This document shows positions 8,373-16,602 of a stretch of DNA of 64,000 nucleotides, one piece after another. Source of the stretch: Kitasatospora aureofaciens (GTDB taxonomy: Bacteria; Actinomycetota; Actinomycetes; Streptomycetales; Streptomycetaceae); NCBI RefSeq assembly GCF_019192735.1, contig NZ_JAHTKP010000016.1, positions 1 through 64,000 on the forward strand, given 5' to 3'. Position numbers and translations under genes: made by a program. Within the stretch, counting starts at the first letter, position 1; the number at the start of each line of letters is the position of its first letter. Under the pieces are notes generated by a model. That model did not search any database and had not been told where the DNA came from. It saw only the letters and a list, made by a program, of their open reading frames with translations.

Positions 8373-9089
8373 TCACCCCGACGGGTCGGCCCACATGTCC
8401 CACGAACAGGCTGCCGTCGTTCCCGAGGTGAGCTCCCAGGGGCTCGGCACCTCGCACGGCTCCTCCCCGTCGTCCTGCACCGGCAGCCGGTCGATCACCG
8501 CGACGAGCGCGGGCGGTAGCTGCGGCGCCAGCCCGCGGTGGCAGCGGGACAGGATGTCGCGCCGCACGGCCTCCGGCAGCAGCGGCCGGCTCACCTGCAA
8601 CGGCCTTGGTCCGGGCGGGCGTTCGGCCGTGGCGAGCTGGTCCGACCAGGCCCGCCAGTAGTCCGCGTCGTCGGGCTCGCCGAGCTTCAGGTGGTGCAGG
8701 TGCAGGCAGTACGCGGCCGTCCCGCTGCCCGATCCGGCGGCGAACCGCCACCAGAACTCCGCACCCTCCTCGCGTCCGGTTGCGTACAGCAGCGCGCCGA
8801 ACACCTCCGCGCCCTCGGGCTCGATCCGGCGCGCGTTCACCAGCAGGTCCAGCCCGCGCGAGGCGTCCGGCGCGCCCAGCACCAGGGCCACCACCAGGCC
8901 CAGTTCGAAGGCGGCCTGCTCGTGCTCGGACGGCAGGTGCGTCGGTGCAGCCGTGAGGCGGGCCTGGCGCAGCGCCGCGATCCGTTCGGCGTTGGCGCGT
9001 TCGGGTCGGGGCACGTAGAACGGCGCGCGCCCCGCCGCAGAGGCGTGCGCCCCGTCCGTCGACGGGTGCGTCTCCTCCCGAGGGCTCAT
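8373..9089 (-). CDS. Sigma-factor partner protein, FWWR-signature family (copy 1)
   Basis: I do not recognise a named family. The 238-residue protein is predicted helical, with no signal peptide or membrane helix. Residues 97-135 contain LLY (100-102), Gly-Arg (105-106), FWWR (112-115), Cys128 and His132, a pattern reminiscent of a short TPR/Sel1-like pair of helices. The same residues at the same spacings occur in the gene at 55851-56525, which is also coupled to a sigma factor. The ATG start overlaps the TGA of the sigma gene (ATGA at 9086-9089), so the two are translationally coupled. A role as sigma regulator (anti-sigma or co-activator) or as a coupled effector is inferred from this repeated genetic linkage only. 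Confidence 0.7.
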   Translation of the reverse strand: MSPREETHPSTDGAHASAAGRAPFYVPRPERANAERIAALRQARLTAAPTHLPSEHEQAAFELGLVVALVLGAPDASRGLDLLVNARRIEPEGAEVFGALLYATGREEGAEFWWRFAAGSGSGTAAYCLHLHHLKLGEPDDADYWRAWSDQLATAERPPGPRPLQVSRPLLPEAVRRDILSRCHRGLAPQLPPALVAVIDRLPVQDDGEEPCEVPSPWELTSGTTAACSWDMWADPSG

Positions 9090-9670
9090 TGATCGCCTCC
9101 CCGGTCCGGCAGTTCACGCACCCCGAGCCGCCGCGCCAGCCGCTCGCGGGCGTGCCGCAGGTTCGAGTGGACGGTCGCCACCGGCCGGTCCAGGTACGCC
9201 CCGATCACCTTGACGTGCAGGCCGAGCAGATACCGCAGGATGATCACGTCCCGCTGGCGGTCCGGCAGTTCGAGGATCGCCGCGTACAGCCGCACCTCGT
9301 CCGCCTCGCTGCGCAGGAGCCCGTTCGCCACCTGCTTGAACGCGCCGATCACCGCCGCGAAGGTGACCGCCTCGACCGCCACCGGCTCCTCGGCCGCCGC
9401 CCAGTCCGCGACGTGCCGGTTCGCCAGCCGCCAGGCGTACGCGGCGGGCTCCTCGAACCGCAGCACCTGCGACCAGCACCGCGCGAGGTCCTCCTTGACC
9501 GCCTCCACCACCAGCGCGACGTCCGCGCGATTGCCTATCCGGGTGAGCGCGAGCGCCTGCCAGGCGGGTTCGTGCGTCTCGCAGAACGCCGAATACGCCA
9601 GCTCCATCCGGACGTTGGCGGAGTCGCCCGGCACCGCGACGGCCTCGCGGGCACCCTTGTCGATCGTCAT
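9086..9670 (-). CDS. RNA polymerase sigma-70-like factor (ECF type), coupled to partner 1
   Basis: The 194-residue protein has a region-2-like helical part (about 25-92, including EEPAAYAWRLANRHVADW) and a clear region 4 (about 128-184): LELPDRQRDVIILRYLLGL, then a helix-turn-helix with VATVHSNLRHARERLARRL. Region 2 is divergent from classic ECF factors, so DNA melting ability cannot be judged by eye. ATG at 9670 follows AGCAGG. It is divergent from the methyltransferase at 9929, with 258 bp of shared upstream DNA that carries inverted and direct repeats. The downstream partner gene overlaps by 4 bp. There is no anti-sigma factor of the usual zinc or membrane type nearby. Confidence 0.8.
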   Translation of the reverse strand: MTIDKGAREAVAVPGDSANVRMELAYSAFCETHEPAWQALALTRIGNRADVALVVEAVKEDLARCWSQVLRFEEPAAYAWRLANRHVADWAAAEEPVAVEAVTFAAVIGAFKQVANGLLRSEADEVRLYAAILELPDRQRDVIILRYLLGLHVKVIGAYLDRPVATVHSNLRHARERLARRLGVRELPDRGGDQ

Positions 9671-9761
9671 CGAGCCTGCTTTCCGTGGCCGCAGGCTGCT
9701 CGCCGGGCCACCCGAGGGTCGGGCTGTGTGCGCCCATCCTCATTCGATCAGGCCTGTCACT

Positions 9762-9843
9762 CCAGGCTGCAAACCGAATACAGATTGTCATCTCGTGGGA
9801 TTGGCAGCCTGGTTGGTCGGGATCGACCGCCTGGTTTGTCGGG
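9762..9843. promoter_or_regulatory. Inverted and direct repeats in the sigma/methyltransferase divergent region
   Basis: CCAGGCTGC at 9762-9770 is mirrored by GCAGCCTGG at 9804-9812. The second arm runs into a direct repeat, GCCTGGTTGGTCGGG (9807-9821) and GCCTGGTTTGTCGGG (9829-9843), one mismatch at a 22-bp interval, about two helical turns. This 258-bp intergenic segment must hold promoters for both divergent genes; the repeats are good candidates for regulator binding. No known regulator motif is recognised. Confidence 0.45.
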
Positions 9844-9928
9844 GGGTCGGCGCGTGATTGACCCCCGGATGCCGTGGGCAGCAATCGATCACGGTCCGCG
9901 ACGCGACGGGGACCGGGGGAGGAGCACG

Positions 9929-10732
9929 ATGGGCCAGTACGACGGAGTCGACCTCCGGCTGAACGTGCCGCACTCGGCCCGGATGTACGACTACTACCTG
10001 GGCGGCTTCACCAACTTCGCCGCCGACCGCGAGGCCGCCGGCCAGGCTCTCGCCGTCGGCCCCTGGCTGCGCGCCGCCGCCCGCGCCAACCGCTCCTTCG
10101 TCCACCGCTCCACCCGCGCTCTCGCCCGGGCCGGCATCGACCAGTTCCTCGACATCGGCACCGGCATCCCCACCTCGCCCAACCTCCACGAGGTCGCCCA
10201 GCGCGTCGACCCGCGCGCCCGCGTCGTCTACGCCGACAACGACCCGATCGTGCTCTCCCACGCCCAGGCCCTCCTCACCGGCACCCCCGAGGGTCGCACC
10301 GCCTACGTCGAGGCCGACGTCACCGACCCGGCACGCCTCCTCGCCGCACCCGGCCTGCGCGACACCCTCGACCTCACCCGCCCGGTCGCGGTCTCGCTCA
10401 ACGCCCTGTTCCACTTCGTCCCCGACGCCCACGGTGCGTACGGGATCGTCGAGCACCTCAAGTCCGCCCTGGCCCCCGGCAGCGCGCTCGTCATGACCCA
10501 CGTCACCCCCGACTTCGCCCCGGAGGAGATCGCCCGCCTGGTCCGCATCTACGAAGCGGCGGGCACCGCCGCCCAGGCCCGCACGCTCCCCGAGTTCACC
10601 CGTTTCTTCACCGGCTGGACCCTCATCGCCCCCGGCGTTGTCCCGACCCCGCGCTGGCGCCCGTCCGCCGACGACCCGCCCACCAGCGACTCGGAGGCGT
10701 GCGCGTACGCGGCCGTCGCCCTGAAGCAATAA
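9929..10732 (+). CDS. SAM-dependent methyltransferase, SAV2177 type (Methyltransf_19)
   Basis: This 267-residue protein has the marks of the SAV2177/DUF574 family: ARMYDYYLGG near residue 17-26, FLDIGTGIPTSPNLHEVAQ as SAM-binding motif I, VVYADNDPIVLSHAQALL as motif II, and LNALFHFVPD further on. Substrates of this actinobacterial family are unknown, though some members sit in biosynthetic or regulatory loci. ATG at 9929 follows GGGGGAGGAGCACG, an excellent ribosome binding site. It is divergent from the sigma gene. A second member of the same family is present at 60562-61416. Confidence 0.9.
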   Translation: MGQYDGVDLRLNVPHSARMYDYYLGGFTNFAADREAAGQALAVGPWLRAAARANRSFVHRSTRALARAGIDQFLDIGTGIPTSPNLHEVAQRVDPRARVVYADNDPIVLSHAQALLTGTPEGRTAYVEADVTDPARLLAAPGLRDTLDLTRPVAVSLNALFHFVPDAHGAYGIVEHLKSALAPGSALVMTHVTPDFAPEEIARLVRIYEAAGTAAQARTLPEFTRFFTGWTLIAPGVVPTPRWRPSADDPPTSDSEACAYAAVALKQ

Positions 10733-10841
10733 GCCGCACCCCGCTCGGGTTCACAGCTCCCGCCCGCCTCACCCGTGCGTCACCGCCCCACCTGACACAG
10801 ACTGGTGGTGGATCGATGCTGCCCCCGAGGCTGGGAGAGGC

Positions 10842-11729
10842 ATGCTGCTCGGACTCACCACGGCGCTGGTCGCGACCGTGTGTTTCGGCTTCGGGGCGGT
10901 GTTCCAGGCGCGCGGGGCCAGGTCGGCGCCGCGGGCGGACCGGGTGCGGGCGGGGTTGCTGGCGGCGCTGGTGTGCTCGTGGCAGTTCGTGGTCGGCACC
11001 CTGCTGGACATCGTCGGCTTCGCCCTCAGCATCGTCGCCCTGCGCAGCCTCCCTCTCTTCCTCGTGCAGGCCGTCACCAACGCCAGCCTCGCCGTGACCG
11101 CCCTCGCCACCGTCTGGCTGCTCGGCGCCCGGCTGCGCCGGAGCGACCTGGCGGGAATCGTCGCGGTCGTCCTCGGCCTGACCCTGCTCGCGCTGGGCTC
11201 GGGTCAGGAGGGCCGCGAGTACGCCGCGTCCGCCTTCCACTGGGCGCTGCTCGGGACGACCGTCCTCATGCTGCTGCTCACCATCGTCCTGGTCCGCCGG
11301 AACGGAACCGCCGCAGCCGCCGGCCTCGGCCTCCTCGCGGGCGCGGGCTTCGGCGTGACCAGCCTCGCCGTGCGGGTGATGGACGTGCAGAGCCTCGGAC
11401 ACTTCCTCACCGATCCGGCCGCCTACGCGCTCGTCGTCGGCGGCCTGGGCGGCTATCTCGCGTACGCGCTCGCGTTGCAGCGCGGCACGGTGACCGCCGC
11501 GACCGCCGCCGGGACGGTCGCCGAGACCTTCGGCCCGGCCCTGGTCGGGGTGGCGGTGCTCGGGGACGCCGCGCGCCCGGGCTTCCAGTGGTGTGCGCTG
11601 ACGGGCTTCGCGGTGGCGGTCGGCGGCACGTTCGTGCTGTCCCGGTTCGGCGAACTGGACGGGGAGTCGGCGGAGGTGGTGGTGGCCGAGGCCGGTGCGG
11701 AGGCGGAGGCGGCCGTCCCGCCCCGGTAG
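10842..11729 (+). CDS. DMT/EamA-like membrane transporter
   Basis: The 295-residue protein has nine or ten hydrophobic helices from residue 3 onward, with internal two-fold similarity and the motifs GAVFQARGAR, LRSLPLFLVQAVTNASLAVT and LALQRGTVTAATAAGTVAET, typical of DMT-superfamily permeases related to EamA and NIPA-type carriers. The C-terminal 25 residues are acidic and Ala-rich. Substrate is unknown. ATG at 10842 follows GGGAGAGGC. It precedes, on the same strand, an SDR and a polysaccharide deacetylase, so it may export or flip a product of the neighbouring carbohydrate genes, but the 84-bp gap means cotranscription is not certain. Confidence 0.75.
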   Translation: MLLGLTTALVATVCFGFGAVFQARGARSAPRADRVRAGLLAALVCSWQFVVGTLLDIVGFALSIVALRSLPLFLVQAVTNASLAVTALATVWLLGARLRRSDLAGIVAVVLGLTLLALGSGQEGREYAASAFHWALLGTTVLMLLLTIVLVRRNGTAAAAGLGLLAGAGFGVTSLAVRVMDVQSLGHFLTDPAAYALVVGGLGGYLAYALALQRGTVTAATAAGTVAETFGPALVGVAVLGDAARPGFQWCALTGFAVAVGGTFVLSRFGELDGESAEVVVAEAGAEAEAAVPPR

Positions 11730-11813
11730 CCCGGACGGCGCCGCCGTGCGAAGGTGACTTGCCGGACAAAACGGACGGCGGTTCACGCACGACGGCAGAG
11801 CGGCAGGTGCGCG

Positions 11814-12602
11814 ATGGCGGACGAAGCCCCCCGACGGCCCCGACGCGCGGGGTCGCCCGAGAGCCCCGTCGTGCTGATCACCGGCGCGTCCTCCGGCATC
11901 GGCCGCGCCACCGCGACCCGGCTGGCCGAGGAGGGCTGGCAGCCGCTGCTCTCGGGCACGGACCGCACCCGGCTGGACGAGCTGGCCGCCCGCACCGGCG
12001 GCCGCGCCCTGCCCGAGGACCTGAGCAAGCCGGACGGCCCCGCCCGCCTCGCCGAGGCGGCCCTCGCCGTCACCGGGCGGGTCGACGCCCTGGTGGCGAG
12101 CGCGGGCCTGGGCTGGCGCGGCCCGTTCGCGGAGACCCCGTCCGACATGCTGGACCGGATGATCGAGGTGAACTTCGCCGCGCCGCTGCGGCTGGTGCGG
12201 CTCCTCCTGCCCGGCATGCTGGAGCGCCGCCACGGGCGGATCGTGCTGCTCGGCTCGATCGCCGGCCAGGTGGGCGTGCGCGACGAGTCGGGGTACGCGG
12301 CGACCAAGGGCGGGCTGGCGATGTTCGCCGAGAGCCTCTGGTACGAGCTGCGCGGCACGGGGGTGGGGGTGCGGCTGGTGCTGCCGGGGCCGGTGGACAC
12401 GCCGTTCTTCGACCGCCGGGGCACCCCCTACCAGCGTGAGCGGCCCCGCCCGGTGTCGGCCGAGCGGGTCGCGGACACCGTTGTTGCGACGATCCGCACG
12501 GAGCGAGACCGCCTGTTCGTGCCGCACTGGCTGGGCGTCCCGGCCCGGATCCACGGCGTGGCGCCGGGTGTGTTCCGGCGCATGGCGTCCCGCTTCGGGT
12601 GA
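11814..12602 (+). CDS. Short-chain dehydrogenase/reductase
   Basis: This 262-residue classical SDR has the cofactor motif TGASSGIG (about 24-31), the region LVASAG in place of NNAG, Ser in GSIAGQ, and the catalytic YAATK (Tyr and Lys). The C-terminus (VPHWLGVPARIHGVAPGVFRRMASRF) resembles SDRs acting on hydrophobic or lipid substrates. I chose the ATG at 11814 because a start 20 codons upstream would precede the Rossmann motif with an unrelated Arg-rich stretch. The stop overlaps the GTG of the deacetylase gene (GTGA, 12599-12602), so the two are coupled. Confidence 0.85.
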   Translation: MADEAPRRPRRAGSPESPVVLITGASSGIGRATATRLAEEGWQPLLSGTDRTRLDELAARTGGRALPEDLSKPDGPARLAEAALAVTGRVDALVASAGLGWRGPFAETPSDMLDRMIEVNFAAPLRLVRLLLPGMLERRHGRIVLLGSIAGQVGVRDESGYAATKGGLAMFAESLWYELRGTGVGVRLVLPGPVDTPFFDRRGTPYQRERPRPVSAERVADTVVATIRTERDRLFVPHWLGVPARIHGVAPGVFRRMASRFG

Positions 12603-13348
12603 ACCGCGTCGGCCGGGCCCTCACCCTCGCCGCGAGCGTCGAATTCCTGCACCTCGCCCCGGCAGCCGTCCGCCTCCCGGTGCTGCGCCGCACGGTGGCC
12701 CGCCGCACCGCCGGCTACGGCGCCGACCCCGGCCACATCGCCCTGACCTTCGACGACGGGCCGGACCCGCGCAGCACCCCCTACATCCTCGACGTCCTGG
12801 ACGAACTCGGCGCCCGTGCCACCTTCTTCCTGCTCGGCACGATGCTGGAGCGCGCCCCCGCCCTCGGCCGGGAACTGGTCGTGCGCGGGCACGAGGTAGC
12901 CGTGCACGGCTGGTACCACCGGCAGCAGTGGCGCCCGGCCCCGACCCGCGACCTGCGGGAACTGCGCCGCGCCGCCGAGGCGGTGACCGACCTGTGCGGG
13001 GCCCGCCCGGTCTGGTACCGGCCGCCGTACGGAGTGCTGACGGCCGGCCCGGCGCTGGCCGCCCGCCGCCTCGGCCTGCGGACGGTGCTGTGGACGGCCT
13101 GGGGCCGGGACTGGACGGCGGAGGCCACGGGCGACTCCGTCTACGCCACCGCCCGCCCCGGCCTCACCGGCGGCGCGACCCTCCTCCTCCACGACTCCGA
13201 CTGCACCTGCGCCCCCGACTCCTGGCGCGCCACCCTCGCCGCCCTCCCGTTCATCGCCGCCCACTGCCGCACCCGCGCCCTCACCCTCGGCCCCCTCCGC
13301 GACCACGCCGTCCCACCGTCGGGCCCAGCCGCGCCGACGCCTCCGTGA
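12599..13348 (+). CDS. Polysaccharide deacetylase (NodB homology domain)
   Basis: The 249-residue protein contains all NodB motifs of carbohydrate esterase family 4: LTFDDGPDPRSTP (motif 1, catalytic and metal Asp), HGWYH (metal-binding His pair), RPPYG (motif 3), WGRDW (motif 4) and LLLHD (motif 5). It would remove N-acetyl groups from a GlcNAc-containing glycan or glycolipid. There is only a weakly hydrophobic N-terminus (ALTLAASVEFLHLAPAAVRL), so it may be membrane-associated rather than secreted. It is translationally coupled to the SDR and converges with an 8-bp gap on the glycosyltransferase operon. Confidence 0.88.
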   Translation: MNRVGRALTLAASVEFLHLAPAAVRLPVLRRTVARRTAGYGADPGHIALTFDDGPDPRSTPYILDVLDELGARATFFLLGTMLERAPALGRELVVRGHEVAVHGWYHRQQWRPAPTRDLRELRRAAEAVTDLCGARPVWYRPPYGVLTAGPALAARRLGLRTVLWTAWGRDWTAEATGDSVYATARPGLTGGATLLLHDSDCTCAPDSWRATLAALPFIAAHCRTRALTLGPLRDHAVPPSGPAAPTPP

Positions 13349-13356
13349 CCCCCGCC

Positions 13357-14436
13357 TTACCCCAGCCCCACCCGCGCGAGCGCTGCCTCGAACCCCGTCC
13401 GCCACGCCTCCGGCGTCGCGCCCGCCGACGGGGGCGGCTCCGGCCGGGTGAGGGCGGCGAGGGCGTTGCGGACCACCTCGGCCGGCCGGGCGGAGGTGAC
13501 GTCGGCGTGGCCGAGCTCCAGCTCGTGCTGCAGGTTGTCCCGCCCGTGCCCCTGGACGACGTCGAGCAGCAGGAGCCGCCGGCCCAGCGCCCGTGCCTCG
13601 CTGCAGGTGTCGCCGGAGCTGGTCACCACGAGGTCGGCCGCGGCCATCAGCGCCGGAATCCGCTCGGTGTACCCGTAGGGGTGCAATCGCGGCTCCCGCC
13701 CCGCGGCCCGGCGCAGCCGCCGTTCCAGCTCCCGGTTGCGCCCGGCCACCGCGAGCACGTGCGGCCCGGCAGCCGCGAGGGAGGTCGCCGTCCGCGCGAG
13801 CGGTCCGAGGCCCCACGACCCGGACATGAGCAGCACGCACCGGGCGCCCGCCGGCACCCCCGCCTCGGCCCGGGCCTCGGCCCGGCCCGGCGCGCGGTAG
13901 AACGGCTCGCGCAGCGGCGCCGGCAGCACGGCGATCTCCGCCCCGGGGTGGTAGCGCCGCACCGCGCACGCCGCGACCTCGGAGGTGACGAGGAAGAGGT
14001 CGGTCCCCTCCTGCACCCACAGCCGGTGCGGCGTGACGTCGGTGCAGAACACGAAGTGCCGGAAGTCCCACCGCGGCAGCCGGTTGACCGCCGAGGTCGC
14101 GGTGGCGAACACCGACACCACCAGCTGCGGCCGCTGCTCCGCGACCAGCCGCCGCAGGGCCGGCACCAGCCGGGCGCGGGCCGCCGCGTCGGCGAGCAGC
14201 GCGATCCGGGCGCCGGGGCGCAGCGCGGAGAAGTGGAAGGCGTCGTAGACCCCGGGCAGGTCGAGCAGCCGCCGGAACACCGCCTCCCCGGCGGCGCCCG
14301 AGCGCTCGCCGAGCAGGGCCATCGCGTCGACGGTGCTGGTGGTCCAGCCGCGCGCCCGCAGGGTGTCGGCGCAGGCCTCGGCCATCACGTCGTGGCCCTG
14401 GCCGAGTGAGCCGGAGATCAGCAGCGCGTGCGGCAT
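13357..14436 (-). CDS. GT28/MGDG-synthase-like glycosyltransferase
   Basis: The 359-residue protein starts with HALLISGSLGQGHDVMAEA, the N-terminal pattern of MurG/MGDG-synthase-type GT-B enzymes, and has a C-terminal donor-binding segment with LLMSGSWGLG, DLVVTSSGDTCSEARALGR and a late VQGHGRDN loop. Such enzymes transfer a sugar to a lipid acceptor at the cytoplasmic face of the membrane. ATG at 14436; the frame stays open upstream but that part is antisense-like. It lies 13 bp after the epimerase stop, third in a minus-strand aminotransferase-epimerase-transferase operon. I infer a role in making an amino-sugar glycolipid or glycan precursor. Confidence 0.8.
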   Translation of the reverse strand: MPHALLISGSLGQGHDVMAEACADTLRARGWTTSTVDAMALLGERSGAAGEAVFRRLLDLPGVYDAFHFSALRPGARIALLADAAARARLVPALRRLVAEQRPQLVVSVFATATSAVNRLPRWDFRHFVFCTDVTPHRLWVQEGTDLFLVTSEVAACAVRRYHPGAEIAVLPAPLREPFYRAPGRAEARAEAGVPAGARCVLLMSGSWGLGPLARTATSLAAAGPHVLAVAGRNRELERRLRRAAGREPRLHPYGYTERIPALMAAADLVVTSSGDTCSEARALGRRLLLLDVVQGHGRDNLQHELELGHADVTSARPAEVVRNALAALTRPEPPPSAGATPEAWRTGFEAALARVGLG

Positions 14437-14449
14437 CGGGCGTCCGGGC

Positions 14450-15385
14450 TCACGAACCGGTGGTGGCCCGGTACCAGTCCGCGTACCGCCGCACGCCGTC
14501 GGTGAAGTTGGTCCGCGGCGACCAGCCGAGCAGCCGTTTCGCCTGGGCCGAGGAGATCCGCCGCCCCGCGTAGTCGGCGGTCCTGGCCTCAATGTGCTCG
14601 ATGGTGACGGGCCCGAGCAACTCGTCCACGGTGTCGGCGATGTCGCGCACCGAGACGGCGGCCGGGCCCTCCAGGGCGACGGTCTGGTCCTCGGCGGCGG
14701 GGGAGAGGGCCCGGACGTGGGCGTCGGCGAGGTCCTCGACGTAGACGAAGTTGCGGCTCTGCCGGCCGTCGCCCGCGATGGTGATCGGCCGCCCGGCCAG
14801 CGCCTCCTGCACGAACCGGGCGACGACCAGCTCGTCCCGCATCCGCGGCCCGTACGGGATGCCGTAGCGCAGGATGGTGAAGTGCCGGCCGTACAGCTCG
14901 CGGTAGCTGTGCACGAGCATCTCGGCGGCGAGCTTGGTGGCCACGTAGAGGTGCCCGCTGTGCTCCAGCTCGATCGGCACGTGCTCGTCCAACTCCTGTT
15001 CATCACCGCCGAGTTGGTCCTCGGCGGCGAGGGCGGCGCCGTACACCCAGACGGTGCTGGCGAGGACGGTGCGGCTGAGGCCGCTGCGCCGGGCGGCCTC
15101 CAGGACGGTCTCGGTGCCGTCGATGTTGATCCGGACGGCGCGGACCGGGTCGGCGCGGACCTGTTCGACGTCGGCCATCGCGGCGAGGTGGTAGACGACC
15201 TCGCGGCCGGCGAGGGCGGAGGTGAGGCCGGGCAGGTCGAGGACGTCGATCCGGGCGTGCTCGGCGTCCGGGTTGAGGTACGTGTCGGCGGTGTCGATCG
15301 CGAGGACGTCGTGCCCGGCCGCGACCAGCCGGTCCACGACGTGTGAGCCGATGAATCCGCATCCCCCGGTGACGGCTATCCGCAC
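14450..15385 (-). CDS. NAD-dependent sugar epimerase/dehydratase (extended SDR)
   Basis: This 311-residue protein has the Rossmann motif TGGCGFIGSHV at the N-terminus, VYHLAAMADV, ASTVWVYG, and the catalytic YVATK, as in UDP-sugar 4-epimerases and 4,6-dehydratases. RNFVYVEDLADAHVRAL and the SAQAKRLLGWSPRTNFTDGV C-terminus fit the GalE/WbpP group. Exact sugar specificity cannot be read off. GTG at 15385 is preceded by AAGGAGAGAGAAC, a strong ribosome binding site. It lies 92 bp after the DegT aminotransferase on the same strand and 13 bp before the glycosyltransferase. Confidence 0.88.
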   Translation of the reverse strand: MRIAVTGGCGFIGSHVVDRLVAAGHDVLAIDTADTYLNPDAEHARIDVLDLPGLTSALAGREVVYHLAAMADVEQVRADPVRAVRINIDGTETVLEAARRSGLSRTVLASTVWVYGAALAAEDQLGGDEQELDEHVPIELEHSGHLYVATKLAAEMLVHSYRELYGRHFTILRYGIPYGPRMRDELVVARFVQEALAGRPITIAGDGRQSRNFVYVEDLADAHVRALSPAAEDQTVALEGPAAVSVRDIADTVDELLGPVTIEHIEARTADYAGRRISSAQAKRLLGWSPRTNFTDGVRRYADWYRATTGS

Positions 15386-15477
15386 GTTCTCTCTCCTTAT
15401 CGGGTGCCAACTCGGGTGCCTTCGTGGGTACCTGCTCGGACGGTCGGTCTTCGCCGGGCGGCCGATCGCCCGGTCCG

Positions 15478-16602
15478 CTAGCCGGCGAGCCGCCGGTGGA
15501 CGGCCGAGACGGCCTCGACGACCTGGTCGGCCTCGTCCTCGGTCATGTCGGAGTGCACCGGCAGGCAGATCTGCCGCGCGCAGACGTCCTCGGCGGCGGG
15601 CAGCGGACCACGCCGGTAGGGGGCGAGCACCGGCTGGAGGTGCAGCGGCAGGTCGTACACCTCGCCGGAGAGCCGCACGCCGTACTCCTCGGCGACGGCC
15701 CGTTTGAAGTCGGCCCGCTCGACGCCGCGCGGCAGCAGCGCCACGTACTTGTAGTAGTTGCTGCGGCAGCCGGCCGGTTCGAGCACCGGATCCAGGCCGT
15801 CCAGCCCGGCCAGCGCCGCGTCGTACCGGCGGGCGACCGCGCGGCGGGTCTCGATGAACTCCTTGATCCGGCGCAGGTGGACGGCGCCGACGGCGGCGTT
15901 CAGCTCGCTCATCCGCCAGGAGTAGCCCGGCAGCACGTGGTGGTTGGTGGTGAACGAGCCCTTGCCCTGGTCGCGGTAGATCCGGGCCTCGTCGCGCAGC
16001 TCGGGCGACTCGGTGAGGATCATGCCGCCCTCGCCGCTGGTGGTGACCTTGGTCGGGTAGAAGGAGAACGCGCCGGCCAGGCCGAACGAGCCGGCGGCGC
16101 GCCCGCCGATGCTGCTGCCGTGGGCGTGCGCGGCGTCCTCGACGAGCGGGATACCGCGCCGGTCGCAGACGGCGCGCAGGGCGTCGACGTCGGGGGTGAT
16201 CAGCCCGCCGATGTGCACGAGTACGACGGCGGCGGTATCCGGGGTGAGGGCCGCCTCCAGGGTGTCCGGGGCGAGCGCGAGGGTGGCTGGGTCGACGTCG
16301 GCGATCACCGGACGGCCGCCCGCGTGGAGGACGGCGCCGGCGGTCGCGTAGAAGGTGACGGCCGGGACGACCACGTCGCGGTCGCGGACGCCGATGCTGC
16401 GCAGGATCACCTCCAGCGCCGCCGTGCCGCTGGCCACCGCGACGGCGTGCGAGGCACCGTGCTCGGCGGCGAAGGCCTGCTCGAAGCGCTCGGTCCAGGG
16501 GCCGAGGGTGAGCGCGCCGGTGGCGAGGATCTCCGCCACCGCGTCCGCGACGGCCGTGCGGTCGCTCTCGTCGAACACGATGCGGGCGGCGGGAACGCCC
16601 AT
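15478..16602 (-). CDS. DegT/DnrJ/EryC1/StrS-family sugar aminotransferase
   Basis: The 374-residue protein is a fold-type I PLP enzyme of the sugar aminotransferase family: SGTAALEVILRSIGV (phosphate-binding), PAVTFYATAGAVLHAG, VEDAAHAHGS (Asp binding pyridine nitrogen), and FYPTKVTTSGEGGM with the PLP-binding Lys. GYSWRMSELNAAVG is another family hallmark. It would transfer an amino group to a nucleotide-linked keto-sugar. ATG at 16602 follows GGAGGTG. It is the first gene of the minus-strand group that continues with an epimerase and a glycosyltransferase, and supports biosynthesis of an amino-sugar conjugate. Confidence 0.92.
   Translation of the reverse strand: MGVPAARIVFDESDRTAVADAVAEILATGALTLGPWTERFEQAFAAEHGASHAVAVASGTAALEVILRSIGVRDRDVVVPAVTFYATAGAVLHAGGRPVIADVDPATLALAPDTLEAALTPDTAAVVLVHIGGLITPDVDALRAVCDRRGIPLVEDAAHAHGSSIGGRAAGSFGLAGAFSFYPTKVTTSGEGGMILTESPELRDEARIYRDQGKGSFTTNHHVLPGYSWRMSELNAAVGAVHLRRIKEFIETRRAVARRYDAALAGLDGLDPVLEPAGCRSNYYKYVALLPRGVERADFKRAVAEEYGVRLSGEVYDLPLHLQPVLAPYRRGPLPAAEDVCARQICLPVHSDMTEDEADQVVEAVSAVHRRLAG

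Noticed and set aside
9929..16602. A classical secondary-metabolite gene cluster
   Set aside because: No polyketide synthase, NRPS, terpene or RiPP gene; the methyltransferase belongs to a broad housekeeping-like actinobacterial family.
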